From: Henricia sp. BOLD:AAB3569
Taxonomy: Eukaryota > Echinodermata > Asteroidea > Spinulosida > Echinasteridae
Length of the DNA stretch: 64,000 nt
Direction: 5' to 3'
NCBI GenBank assembly: GCA_037783545.1
Contig: JBBELK010000060.1
Location: forward strand, 2,976,001-3,040,000
Shown: positions 36,001-45,840 of the stretch, piece by piece
Position numbering within the stretch: position 1 is the stretch's first letter
Layout of the letters: every line of letters starts with the position of its first letter
Program-made: the position numbers and the translations under genes
Notes under the pieces: model-generated
What the model saw: only the letters and a program-made list of their open reading frames with translations
What the model was told of the DNA's origin: nothing
The model's database searches: none

Positions 36001-39000
36001 GGTGAAACACGATTGGCAATATACCTTATGTTCACATAAGTGGAGAATTCTAATGGTATGTGCGTAGAACTAAAGGCCTGTCCGCATTGGACTTCTTTAA
36101 GGAAAACTTACCGAGACGATTTTAAGTCCAATGCGGAAAGCCTACATGTAGGACGTTTTCCCCTCAGTAACTTTTCCCCGAGTCCAGCGGTTACTTTTCC
36201 TGGCCAACTGCTGCCCAGGAAAATTGACCAGGAAACCTTTAGACGATAAGTCCAATGCGGACACGTTGAGTCGGTAAAAGTGCTCTGAAAGTGTACATCC
36301 GGGCCGTGAAGGTCAAACTGCGAAGAGACAGTGCACATGCTCTCCCACGGTCTCAGTGTAAAAGTCCAAGTGCGGACAGCAGTAAAATTTAGCCATTCTT
36401 TATTTTACCATCGTCTCGGTAAAACCTCCCAAAACATCACATTTGTAATGTATCCGGAGCCAAGCACTGCAACAATGCATGTACACATACACCGTGTCTC
36501 AGTGAGTTTTTTTTGTGAGTGATTTAAAAAAAATGTTAATATTCTTTTTAGATGACCTGTTATTTGTGTGTTCATTGCTTTCTAGATTAATGGCAGTGCC
36601 AGCCACAGTTCTGTACTACACATGCTATGACCAGCTGAAGGAGTGGATGGGATTCCAGTATGGAAAGTCCAGCATGCTTGTACCTGTGGCTTGTGGTGGC
36701 ACAGCCAGAGGTATGTATCCCTGCTTCCATCCCTGGCGCCACGTACCCCCTTGGCACCCCTCCCACCTACGGTTCTCCACTGGTTGTCATATTGTCTGAG
36801 TGCACTGAGCAGCTCTCTCATGCAGCGATCAGTGTCCAACCCAATGTTTGCCACGTGAGGATGCTGTTTAAAACGGATGCATGTGTGTGCATCTGTGTTG
36901 CACCGCGCCGTGTGTTGCACCGCGCCGGGCCACTTGAAATGCCAATGGGCCAGTGAAGACTTAAAGGACGTGTGAAATAGGGTTTTTATTAAATATAATA
37001 ATAGTAGAGGGTGTGTTTTACACATTTCGGTCAATTTCAGAAAATTTGATTGTTCTGTTTTGGTGTAATTGCAAGTTTTTTAATTTTTATGCTAATGAAA
37101 TTTCCATATTCATGAGCAAATCCGTGATGTCATCTCAGGACAACAGAGGAAATCTCCATTGACTCGTGTACAAACGTTTTTGTCATTTTTGACTTCTTGG
37201 TGTTATGATCTTGGTGTAACAGTTTACTGTGTTTGTTTAGTATGTCATTTCCAACAAGTTTGTTTGGGTCAGAAATAGATCAGTGGGCTACTGCTACTGT
37301 TTGAAATGTAATGTTCTTTCTTTGTTTTTCAACTGTGGGTTCCCTCCATGACAAGCAATACACAGCGCCCTCGTCTGTCAATTTTGAAGTAGAGAAAAGG
37401 TCACTTCTTTCCGAAATGAAAACAAATTTGAGTTTGCCCCTTTGTCTGCAACACTTTGATCTTCTAATTCGTGTATAAAACAAATGGTTGATAATTTTCA
37501 CTTCACTAAACCTTTAAGCTAACTGGCCCAGTTGGCCAGTTGGGGAAAAAGTTAAGAACAAACACTGATATCACATTTTCTGGAGTGGGTCACATACCTT
37601 GAAGCAGGTTATAGTTAACATTTACTGATAATTCTCAAGATGCCAAAACTAAAAATCACCTGAATATCATTGCCCTTTCGGCACCAGTTTTTGCAGTATC
37701 CGTCATCTCGCCTCTGGAGTTGGTGCGGACCAAGATGCAGTCACGACCTCTGACCTATAACCAGATAGTTGATTGCATCAGAACGGCGGTGAAAGATGAA
37801 GGCTTGTTGTCCCTATGGAGAGGTCTGGGACCGACACTGCTAAGGGATGTTCCATTCTCAAGTAAGGGGCAACTATGTGTCTGTTATTTGTTATCATTTG
37901 ATGTGATGTTTTCAGTATTAGTGCTTGGCAGTGATTTGTACAGACAATTGGTAAAGTCTCAAGTTACAAAAGCAGACTCAAGTCCATGCACACACTAATC
38001 TGTTTTCATTTACCGCTTCTGAGTCACTCCGTGTCAAATCACCGAATGGGTTAAATCTGACCATTTCAGATTTTGTAATGCATTGTATCAATCCTCCGTT
38101 GGTATGCAATATTTGAATGTGTATTGCTGGTGAACAAAGAATATTTGACCTCCTGAAACTTTTGAGCGTTCTAATTACAAATTACGAATGAAGGGATGTC
38201 TTCGTTGAATGAAGCTATTTGCTTCATCGAATGAGGCAATTCTAATCATCGTCGAATGAAGAGGCGTGCCTTCACATTAGGAAAACTCTTAGTCGAATCA
38301 TTGTTGAACCATCGTTAAACGAAGCGAATTCTCTAGTGAGAACGGGGTCCTAGTCAAGACACTTAATGTCAATTGCCTCGTCAACCTAAGCGATATTTGG
38401 GGAGCCGTTAGGGGGAATGCCACAATCTAACTGCTGAAAGGGTTGTGCGCCTTGGCCATACTGCCACCTAGTTGAAGCGAAATGGTTCTGGTGATTTCCT
38501 GATGGCAGCAGTAATAATGGGGCCATGATCTATATTAAATGGCGCTATATAAATACAAACCTGCTAACTGCTATTCAGAAAAGGTCACATGATCGAAAAG
38601 GTCAATTTCATTGCATAGTTCCGACCTGTCAATCAAGCCGAACCCGCCGACCAATCACAACAGAGCTAGCAGACGGCGCCCACATAGGTCAAAGTGATGC
38701 AATCATCACACAATCACGCAATTTTCTGCCCATACAGTTTGTATGTTGTATGCGCCAGTGACCGGGTGAATTTTTGTTTCAATGTCAGGCGATTCGCTGT
38801 TCAAAGGTAGGAAAGCGCATTTTTATGAATATATGTCATCCCTGCATTACTAGCCCTTCGCTCAGTGTGTGCTACGGTAACTGTCGACCCTAAAACATAA
38901 ATACCTTTGAGTTTTCTCCAATGAATCTGTGCTTTCCATGCCGAGTCCCATTGCTTTCTACGTTGTGGCGCCATTGTTTTGCGATGGCTTGTGAGCACAT

Positions 39001-42000
39001 AGCAACAATATCTAAGGGGCGGGGTTAACTGGGCAATCTCGGAACTATGCATTTCATAGCAATGTTTGAAAGGTCAGTGTAGCCCAACATACTCAAATTC
39101 AAAGTTAGCCAAAATTCTCAACATTTGTGAGTCTTTATTCCAAGGCAACTGGTCCGATTGATTGTAATATTTATGATTTTGTGCTGTGGGATCGCAACCA
39201 ACAAGTATACCAAGTTTAATCAAAATCTTATTCGGTGATTTGATACGGAATGACCAATCTATCATTTTCTTTCTATCTGCAGTGATCTTGTGGGTCAACT
39301 ATGAGTTTTTAAAGGCGCGATTGTGTCTCAGGAATCACACTTCAGAGCCCACTTTCCTTGGGTCATTTCTTTCTGGTGCTATTGCCGGCACGGTAAGTGT
39401 CTAATGCTTTAAAGCTGTTACATAATGTGCATGTAAGTTACCAAACGACAACCGATAATTAAACAAAACTTGACCGTTAATGTTAATTCACTATCAGTCA
39501 AGACCGATAATGTACATTCATAAATACCTTAGACAGTATACACCAATCCGAGCTGCAAAGTCATGGTCCATGTAAGTCCGCCATAGCTGGGGGCCATCCA
39601 GTGCCATGAACTGTGGGTTTTGTGTTGATGATATGCTGTTACATTATGTTGTCACTTCGAACAATTTTGTGCGTTTATTTGCTTGCGAAGCCTGTGTACG
39701 CGTACGCGTTGTGCGCTGTTCGATTTAACAACAAGACAAAGCGCCCAGTCCATGGCAGTGGATGGCCCCCAGCTATGGCGGACTTGCAGGGAAGGAGTCC
39801 TTAGCAACCGGATTCGTGTATACGCATCCCTATTGGCTGAGAGCACATCACGTGGCCAGTATTAAACGGACGATAAAGGCCCAGTCAGTCTGAAACACTT
39901 TTGAGCGTGGCTCGCAGCCTTGTCAGTGCGTATAGAACACGCACACGTTCACAAACTGCACGCTCCCTGTGATAAGTACCCTGTCGTGTGCGTGCACGTA
40001 CAAAACGCTAGCTTTACGCTTAACGTGCGCAATCAAACAAAAACAACTTGATGCACAGCTAGCAGTTCATACGGGTGTAGGAAAGTGAATGCAAAGCATG
40101 ACAAAACGACGAGCTAATTTTGGTGAGTTTTACCGATTTACACAAAATGTATTTATGAATGGGATTAAAAGTTTTGCCAGTCTTAAACAGTTTAAAACTG
40201 GCTAGGGTCCTGGGCGCTGATAATTATCAGCACCCAGGACCCTAGCTGGGTTGAAAAGTATGTTTATTAAAGACTGGCCAAACAATTGACTGATGGCATT
40301 TTTTGGTTGTAAATTTACTTTATAAAGTCGTGATTAAAAATAAAAAAATTTACAGGGTGACAAAAAAATGTAACAAAGTGACAAAAAAATTTAACAAAGT
40401 GGCTTGAAATCACTACTGTGCGCTGCTTACTGGCTCCAGAAATACCACTGCCAGCAGCTCGCCTGTACACATAAACCTGGGCTGCGTCCCACTTAGAGTC
40501 GAACGTTGCCAACATTCGTCACTGGTTACAGTGCTTTTGTGCACTCCTGGAAAGCCAGGTACCTGTTGTATGTTGGCGATAGTTGCAAACGTTGGCAATA
40601 TCTGTGAGTTTGGAATGTATCCCTGACAGATGCTAGCGACTGCCCAAAACAATAGAGTTCTAAAACAGTCTGTACATCAAAGGGTTAATTACATCACAGA
40701 CCTTGAAAAAAATTCTGTAGCGAAAAAGTTAACTGAGTTTGCCACTCTGTTAGAAGTGGCTGTACGTAGGGAAACAATTTTTATTAAAGTCAACTTTCAA
40801 GTAAAACAAATTAGCAAGTCAACAACCCTGAATGCATGTCTCTAGTAGAATCTGTTAATTCACTGTGTCATGTTCGGATTGAACACACATCATGACATGG
40901 TAAATGCTTATCATGGCGTATATATCCATATATTTCTATGCATCCCAGATTGCTGCAGTTTTGACCACGCCATTTGATGTAGTTAAGACACACAGGCAGA
41001 TAGAACTGGGGGAAGCCATGTTTGGCAGGAGTAAGTGCTTCCATGTTTTTATTAGTTCTGTAGTCATAGCATGTGATGACGGGTGATCCATAGTTGGGGT
41101 GGGAGCGGAGTTGAAGGTCACTTACTGGGTACAACTTTACATGCGCTGTAAAACGTTGACATTTCATGGTACTGACGGAAAATGTTAAAGAGGAAGAATC
41201 CCCCTTGACGAAAATCCAGCATTTAGGCTTTTTTCGATAGTCCAAACATCCCTCTTGCCGACGTGGATTTTTATTATTTTTTAATTGTCGGTTTTAAGTG
41301 GATAAATTGCAAGCAAAAGTGCGCTTCTGAAACGCTCATTAGGTATTCATGATATGCGCGTGACCCCTTGACGCAATCCTGAGAAAGAGAAGTCAACACG
41401 ATTGTTAGCTCCATACGTTTACACGCAAAAAACTTAGAAAACCGTCTCTGTTAGATGGTGTTTTTTGAAGAAATCTGTTGGTCCAAAAAGCCAGATATAT
41501 GCCCAGTAGCTGCGTGGTTGTATGTTTTACCAGACACTATGAAAAAAAGAGAGCAGAAAAATTTTCTTTTCTATTACCAAGAGAGAAAAAAATGAGTCGC
41601 TCATTCTAACTTGTACCGGCCGATGCCCGCAGGGAACCGTTCTATGCTGTACACAGACTGCTGTGAATGCCGCTCGTTCCGTGACAAAACCACCCGTCGC
41701 AATGCACCAGTATTTACTTCAAAAGAGCTTCATTGTGAGCCACAATTTCACCGTTTTTTCACAAAACAGGTTAATAGTAGAGTGTTGTCATATTACATGA
41801 AGTGTTTTTCACTTCGTGTATTTTCCATTCAATACTGCACAGACCTTTTCTCAGGATGACGTCAAAACCCTGTTGATAAACAGACCAAGTGACCTCGAGC
41901 GTTTCAGAATTTTGGGTGAAGAGGGTCGGAACTGCTTTACGTTTTAAGCAAAAGCCTGTTGATTTTTTGTGAAAAACAAGTTGTGATGGTGTTGTAGACA

Positions 42001-43336
42001 CATACATGTACACCTCCATGATAAACAGAAAAACTCAAAAAATGTGGAAGGGGGATTCTAGCTGTTTAATAAATAAATACTTTTTTCATATTTATTTTGC
42101 ATGATTAAATCCATCCCGACAGACAATATACCTTCTATCTGCATTGAGACTAAGAGGTCCATCTTGGAAAACATAACATCTCTTTTGTAAATCTTCTGCC
42201 AACATTTTACCCCTTCCCTCTCCAGATGCCAAGATTGAATCCTCCACATGGCTCATCATGCAGCGACTTTATGTAGAGAGAGGATTTAGAGGCCTGTTTG
42301 CAGGTGCAGTAACAAAAATTACAACTAATTTGGGCGTTTCACAATACAAGCGCCACCGAGAGTTTGACTCGAAAAGGCTACATTTGATTTGTTGTGCGCA
42401 CGCCGTGCATTGGGAAAAAAGGTTAACATGAGCATTGCTAAAACGTGTGATAAAGTATATTATTAGGCCGTCTATTCTCAAGAAAAGAGCACTTATTAAA
42501 CTTTTTTTCGCAGCCATTTTAAATAATCTAGGCTTCCTATTAAATAAACATTGAACTCTAAATCGGGTATTCTTTTTCAGATCAAATCTGACTTGTTTGT
42601 GCAATAAATGAAAGCGCTCTTAATGTGAAACGCCCAAATTTGACTTCAGGTTTAATTACTGTTTAGTCAGTTTTCTCACAAACCAACCTGTGTGAAGTCA
42701 GCTCAGTACTTCATCTCTGTTTCCAGAAAACAATGAAAAACTCCATGTTTTCAAGAAATTGTGTGATGTCATAGGCTGGTTCCCTGGCTATACTGCAAGG
42801 AGAGCAGAACCATAATAACATGGTAGTCAGGGGCCTAGTTTTGTTTACATTGCAAATCCTGTATGCGGCCTTTATTTGTGAGCATGTGTGGTCTAGTGGG
42901 TATGAAGCGGTACTCCCAATCAGAGGTTGTGGGTTCAAGCCCCCACTATGACCAACGTGTCTGTGTCCCTGGGAAAGACACTTAATCCCAGTTGCCTCGT
43001 CAACCCAAGCGATATTTGGGAAGCTGTTAGGGGGAATGCCACAATCTAACTGCTGATAGGGTTGAGCGCCTGGCCAGCAGCCACCTAGTCGAAGCAAAAT
43101 GGTTCTGGTGATTTCCTGATGGCAACAGCGCCAGGAGCCCCCCGCAGGGTGGACATGTGTGCTATATAAGAATCCACCATTATTATTATTATTTAAAATT
43201 TGCTGTCAACCTTTCTGCAGGTATATCGCCACGAATTGCCAAAGTGTCCCCGGCCTGTGCGATGATGATCAGTACGTATGAGGTTGGCAAAGCATTCTTC
43301 CATAGACGTAACGCTACTGCGTCATCAAGAACGTAG
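27076..43336 (+). CDS. SLC25A39/40-like mitochondrial carrier, copy 2 (10 exons, 372 aa)
   Basis: Exons: 27076-27253, 32774-32833, 33426-33553, 35354-35421, 36586-36710, 37688-37861, 39283-39392, 40949-41030, 42226-42303, 43221-43336. All GT-AG; the frame closes exactly (1119 nt). Intron phases match copy 1 one for one, and four internal exons have identical lengths (68, 174, 110, 82). Carrier signatures are TPLDVVKIR (residues 61-69), SPLELVRTK and TPFDVVKTH, with [10 protein letters not shown] near the end. The matrix loop keeps C82-x3-C86 and C94-x-C96, similar to the four-Cys loop tied to iron-sulfur sensing in vertebrate SLC25A39. Length fits the family (about 340-360). For exon 6 I chose the acceptor caccag|T at 37687 because it restores the length of copy 1; tttgcag 9 bp later is an alternative. 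Role inferred: mitochondrial glutathione import. Confidence 0.92.
27775..27960 (+). repeat. SINE body fragment
   Basis: Shares ccttcggaagggatgtaa, gccgttggtccagtgtgt, agagcattctttcgtgaa with the SINE at 21283-21664. tRNA head and tail missing. Confidence 0.75.
28128..29014 (-). mobile_element. GGGCCC-end element split by a MITE
   Basis: Opposite-strand relative of 60464-61044 (ends TTAAAGGGCC and GGGCCCTTTAA; shared acataagacttcaa, gcaggcaacatgtaaaac). Interrupted at 28523-28820 by MITE M1. Confidence 0.75.
28523..28820. mobile_element. MITE family M1, copy 2, nested
   Basis: Ends GGTATTTTTTTCATATACA and GTATACGAAAAAAATACC. The flanking TTTTTCTG (28515-28522, 28822-28829) is a duplication of about 8 bp: the undisturbed relative at 60640-60660 has this sequence once. 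Ends and duplication size are hAT-like. Confidence 0.85.
29011..29366. repeat. MITE with TTTAAAGGAGCGTGACCAGA ends
   Basis: Left TTTAAAGGAGCGTGACCAGA, right TCTGGTCACACTCCTTTAAG. End sequence related to family M2, interior different. Confidence 0.75.
29393..29437 (+). repeat. MITE family M1, terminal fragment
   Basis: Matches the last 45 bp of M1 in inverse orientation (ggtattttttt, gtatacattgaacaaa, attttaaggaaatt). Confidence 0.7.
30017..30784. mobile_element. 768-bp foldback inside composite A
   Basis: Ends TACTTTTAGAAGGC and GCCTTCTAAAAGTA. Arms pair over about 300 bp each (gtgttgtttttgacgttta / taaacgtcaaaaacaacac). Flanks caatgtgtct (30007-30016) and ctatgtgtct (30785-30794) are a duplication with one mismatch. 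Non-coding. Confidence 0.85.
31290..31515. repeat. Word-rich element: CGGAGGT / ACCTCCG
   Basis: Four CGGAGGT words on the left and several ACCTCCG or CTCCGGA words on the right, with a unique spacer. In intron 1 of the second carrier. Confidence 0.55.
31690..32237. repeat. Word-rich element with TAGGG-GTCA ends
   Basis: Left TAGGGCGGTCACACTAATCA, right TGATTAGTATGACCCTA. The right third repeats TTCCTGACGGTTCC-like words (ttcctgac, tttccgac, ggttcc) about ten times; the left has complementary forms. The AT-rich middle is almost pure A/T. Confidence 0.65.
32581..32723. repeat. MITE/palindrome, TTTAAAGGCAGAGG ends, copy 1
   Basis: 143-bp inverted repeat around aaattcgtgccacgaaatgcg / cgtggcacgaattt. 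Ends 50 bp before the exon 2 acceptor of the second carrier. Second copy at 47354-47482. Confidence 0.85.
33211..33372. repeat. Inverted repeat before exon 3
   Basis: Arms of about 65 bp (aacgccatcttgttcacggg / cccgtgaacaacatggcgt) with a 30-bp spacer, ending 54 bp before exon 3 of the second carrier. Confidence 0.75.
33968..34132 (+). mobile_element. SINE with well-preserved tRNA-like head
   Basis: 33974-34047 folds as a tRNA: GCTCGG/CCGAGC acceptor, tctgc-cttgttt-gcagg anticodon arm (TGT triplet), GTGGG-tttgagt-CCCAC T arm. No CCA-type end; it continues into a non-tRNA body, so I call a SINE rather than a tRNA gene. In intron 3 of the second carrier. Confidence 0.65.
34523..34860. repeat. 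MITE with AGGCCAAACAAAAT ends
   Basis: Left AGGCCAAACAAAATTAATGG, right CCATTTATTTTGTTTGGCCT, with inner pair gtttacggtaac / gttaccgtaaac. In intron 3 of the second carrier. Confidence 0.8.
35605..35916. repeat. MITE with ATAGACCTTTATCACGGTGCG ends
   Basis: Left ATAGACCTTTATCACGGTGC pairs with right GCACCGTGATAAAGGTCTAT. Directly abuts the next MITE. Confidence 0.8.
35916..36028. repeat. 113-bp MITE, TAAGGTATATCGCC ends
   Basis: Left TAAGGTATATCGCCAATCGTG, right ACGATTGGCAATATACCTTA; near-full palindrome. In intron 4 of the second carrier. Confidence 0.8.
36071..36425. repeat. Word-rich element: GTCCGCATTGGAC
   Basis: The word gtccgcattggac or its complement occurs at 36079, 36127, 36251 and, degraded, 36364, plus repeated ttaccgagacga / tcgtctcggtaa near both ends. 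In intron 4 of the second carrier. Confidence 0.6.
36960..37519 (+). repeat. Diverged GGGCCC-end family member
   Basis: Aligns loosely with 60464-61044 (ttatgctaatgaaattt, catgagcaaa, gtgatgtcatc, acagaggaaatctc). Ends cttaaagga and cctttaagc. In intron 5 of the second carrier. Confidence 0.55.
38168..38348. repeat. Word-rich element: CGAATGAAG, short copy
   Basis: Repeated cgaatgaag / cttcatcgaatg words, ending gcgaattctctagtgagaac-ggggtc, which matches the right end of 59355-59735. In intron 6 of the second carrier. Confidence 0.6.
38349..38575 (+). repeat. SINE body without tRNA head
   Basis: Shares aagacactta, attgcctcgtcaacc, aagcgatatttgg, gttagggggaatgccacaat with the full SINE at 42883-43194. 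Confidence 0.8.
38610..39053 (+). mobile_element. MITE family M3, copy 2
   Basis: Ends TGCATAGTTCCGA and TCGGAACTATGCA, interior colinear with 63536-63945. In intron 6 of the second carrier. Confidence 0.85.
39561..39793. repeat. Inverted repeat in intron 7
   Basis: Arm gtaagtccgccatagctggg-ggccatcca (about 39570-39605) pairs with tggatggcc-cccagctatggcggactt (about 39750-39787). Confidence 0.75.
40201..40246. repeat. 46-bp hairpin in intron 7
   Basis: gctagggtcctggg and cccaggaccctagc flank gctgataattatcagc; one mismatch overall. A related half-site lies at about 45727-45768. Confidence 0.8.
40250..42320. other. Introns 7-9 of the second carrier, little structure
   Basis: Apart from exons 8 and 9 and the hairpin above I see no repeat or gene in this stretch. 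Confidence 0.4.
42326..42640. repeat. MITE with AATTTGGGCGTTTCACA ends
   Basis: Left AATTTGGGCGTTTCACAAT, right TAATGTGAAACGCCCAAATT. In intron 9 of the second carrier. Confidence 0.8.
42883..43194 (+). mobile_element. Full-length tRNA-derived SINE with ATT tail
   Basis: tRNA-like head with A-box tggtctagtggg and B-box gggttcaagcccc, a 200-bp body, then an ATT repeat ending 27 bp before exon 10 of the second carrier. Confidence 0.85.
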
Positions 43337-43628
43337 CAATGGGAGTTTGGTTTTTGAACCTTCATATTGGGCTTGCTATCAACAAGGTAGAGTGCTGGGC
43401 AGGTGTTTTGTTTATACACTGAAACTATTGGGTTAGGAACCTACATGAGTGGTGTAGGTAAATTATTTGAACAATAATTTGCTGGCAAAAGGCTCGAAAT
43501 TGTAAAAGCAGCTGGTTTTTCCCCCTTTTTTAAAGCAGTTTTAGGGGTTAAGACATTTCGAACAAGCACTTTCATATCACTGCTAAATGTAGTAATTAAT
43601 CATGTTTTGAGTCCTTTATATACCGTAC

Positions 43629-43849
43629 AGGGCTCGAAATACCCACTGGACCGAGGCCAGTAATTTAAGCCTTGGTCTAGTGCTTTCTCTACCGTACTAG
43701 GCCTGTGGTCCAGTGCATTTTTAAACTAACAGTAAATCTACGTTCCTTGTAGCTTTGGTCTTGTAAAAATAGCGTTGGTCAAGTAAATGATTTAAGCTAC
43801 TAACCATGTGGTCTAGCAGATTTTTTAAAATGAAATTCGAGCCCTGCCG
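43629..43849. repeat. MITE with CAGGGCTCGAA ends, word-rich
   Basis: Left CAGGGCTCGAAAT, right ATTCGAGCCCTG. Inside, tggtctagtg-type words (ttggtctagtg, gtggtccagtg, ttggtcaagta, gtggtctagca) recur about six times. Ends are hAT-like. 3' of the second carrier, perhaps in its 3' UTR. Confidence 0.7.
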
Positions 43850-44736
43850 TAGCTATATTCTGTTCTAAAAATGAATCGCAATTTTAAAAAACTAGAGTTT
43901 GGCGTTTATGTTTGTTACAAACGCAAGGTGATCGGGCGACATAAACATTGATTTCATGATGACCTAACACTTTTGAAATTGTTTAATGTTGCAAAAGAAA
44001 CATTCACATATCTATTGCCAGTATTGGAATTCTCAAGACATGACGCTTTGACTAGACAACGCTAAAATTGTATATCTGATGACGTCATTATTGGCACAGT
44101 CAATTTCATCATGACGTCACTATTGTGTTCAGGATCTACTGAAAAAACAAGTTCTTACATGTATAATATGTGGTGAAAGAATCTTTCCAATATCTATTAC
44201 AGTTCTCAAGATTTTGTCATTTGAGATCATATTACGTGTCCAGGTGTGTGGGAACATTTCGTTCAGTAGAACCATGGTCAAATTCCCTACCACTTTGGCT
44301 CTATTTGCATTCAAAATGCTAAAAATGGCACATTTTCAAACAACTTCCAACCGGAATTTAGGGTCACACAGGGGTCATGTCAATGTATGATTTGTTCAGT
44401 TCATTATTAAAGTTCTATCATGCTGTGAAAGAATTATTCCAAGATCTATCACGGTTCTTGAGAAATAATAAACTTTTATTTTGTTTGTAATATGACACCG
44501 TCATATATGCACACCTTCACATGGGTGTTGATGTTCCTATCAAGTTTCAAGTTGATTTTATAGGGAAAGTACACCATAGTTGGTATTTAGTGGTCCATTA
44601 TAGGTTTTAAAGAGTACATGTAATGATTCATCTTGCTCCAATAATTGTATTATTTTTTTATATTTGTAAATATCTTTACTGCTCAGGCAGGGGACTTGAC
44701 TAAAGATACAAATATATATTATTATATGATGATTTG
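43850..44736. other. Probable 3' UTR of the second carrier
   Basis: No exon seen. AT-rich, with tcaagwttctatca-type repeated phrases at about 44150-44470. Confidence 0.35.
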
Positions 44737-44742
44737 AATAAA
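44737..44742 (+). promoter_or_regulatory. Candidate poly(A) signal, second carrier
   Basis: AATAAA about 1.4 kb after the stop at 43336, facing the GATAD1 signal 40 bp further on. Confidence 0.35.
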
Positions 44743-44781
44743 CAACTTTGTCACAATGAAATCAATTAACTTTCTTTTTTC

Positions 44782-44787
44782 TTTATT
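44782..44787 (-). promoter_or_regulatory. Candidate poly(A) signal, GATAD1
   Basis: TTTATT on the plus strand (AATAAA in the GATAD1 sense), about 1.05 kb after its stop. Confidence 0.3.
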
Positions 44788-45840
44788 TGTGAGAAATGTG
44801 CAAACACCAGTCACCAGAACAATGTAATTGTTTCGGAATTTTAATTTATCAAAAACTGAAAAGCCTCGCATGGATTTCATTGTAAAATAAAGAGTGCCAC
44901 TGTCCTCTTTAAAAACCAGACTTGTCATTTTCAGTGGCCCACAATTTCACTTCATGATAAGAAAAACCTCACTGAAAATGTTTTCAGGAATGGCGACTGT
45001 TTCATCTAGCCACAGTCTTTTGGACAGGCAATTTGCGAAATGGACAATAAAACACAACGGGTGGATTTTTGGTTTTAAATGTATACATCCTTGAGCGACT
45101 AAATTGCATTTTTGTTTAGAATGAAAACAAAAGGCCTTGTAATCTGTGTGGCAGGTCACTGCAACCGGCCGGCCGTGGTATGAGTTGCGACTCTTGTACA
45201 TGTTGTACGGACACAGTATGTACGTGTGCCCTCCGTGACCACGCGATTTTACACTTGCCTGGTGTCCGTAACCACTTTATGCATTTGTGTGCCTTTCAAT
45301 TTTTGCCAGTCACAGGTTTGAAAATCCTAGATGAAAGCCTAGCCACATGATACATGTATTTTGTCTGTCCAAAACACCTTTTTGTAGGAAATTACCGTAC
45401 GGCAATTGTTAAAGCATTCACTTAACAACAAAAACCATGCATGGATTTTGACGATTTTTTTGAAAAAATGCTGCAACTGTATGAGGTTGTTTGATTGATT
45501 GCATTAATAACAAACTTTCCAACCGTATATGTAAATTAGTGTAAGACTGGATACAGTTGCTGTTACCTCAGACAGACCGTTTCTGGTCTAACCTGGGTGT
45601 ATCTAAATGCCCATCTTCCTGTCGCAAGGCACAGAAAGTGCTAGACAAACTCACAAATTACTGGACGCAGTCCATAGGTTTAGTGAGTATTTCGAGCCTT
45701 GGTTGTCATAAACTATGTTTAAGACCAGCTAGGGACCTGGACGCTGATAATGGTCCAAGCACCTGGCAAGTGAGACACCATAGTAAAGTTTTCTTCTACC
45801 ACAGGATTCAACTAATCCATAGTTAACATGATAGTTCTGG

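Noticed and set aside
37697-37697. Alternative acceptor tttgcag for exon 6 of the second carrier
   Set aside because: It would drop three residues relative to copy 1; the upstream caccag gives the same 174-nt exon length. It remains possible as a minor site.
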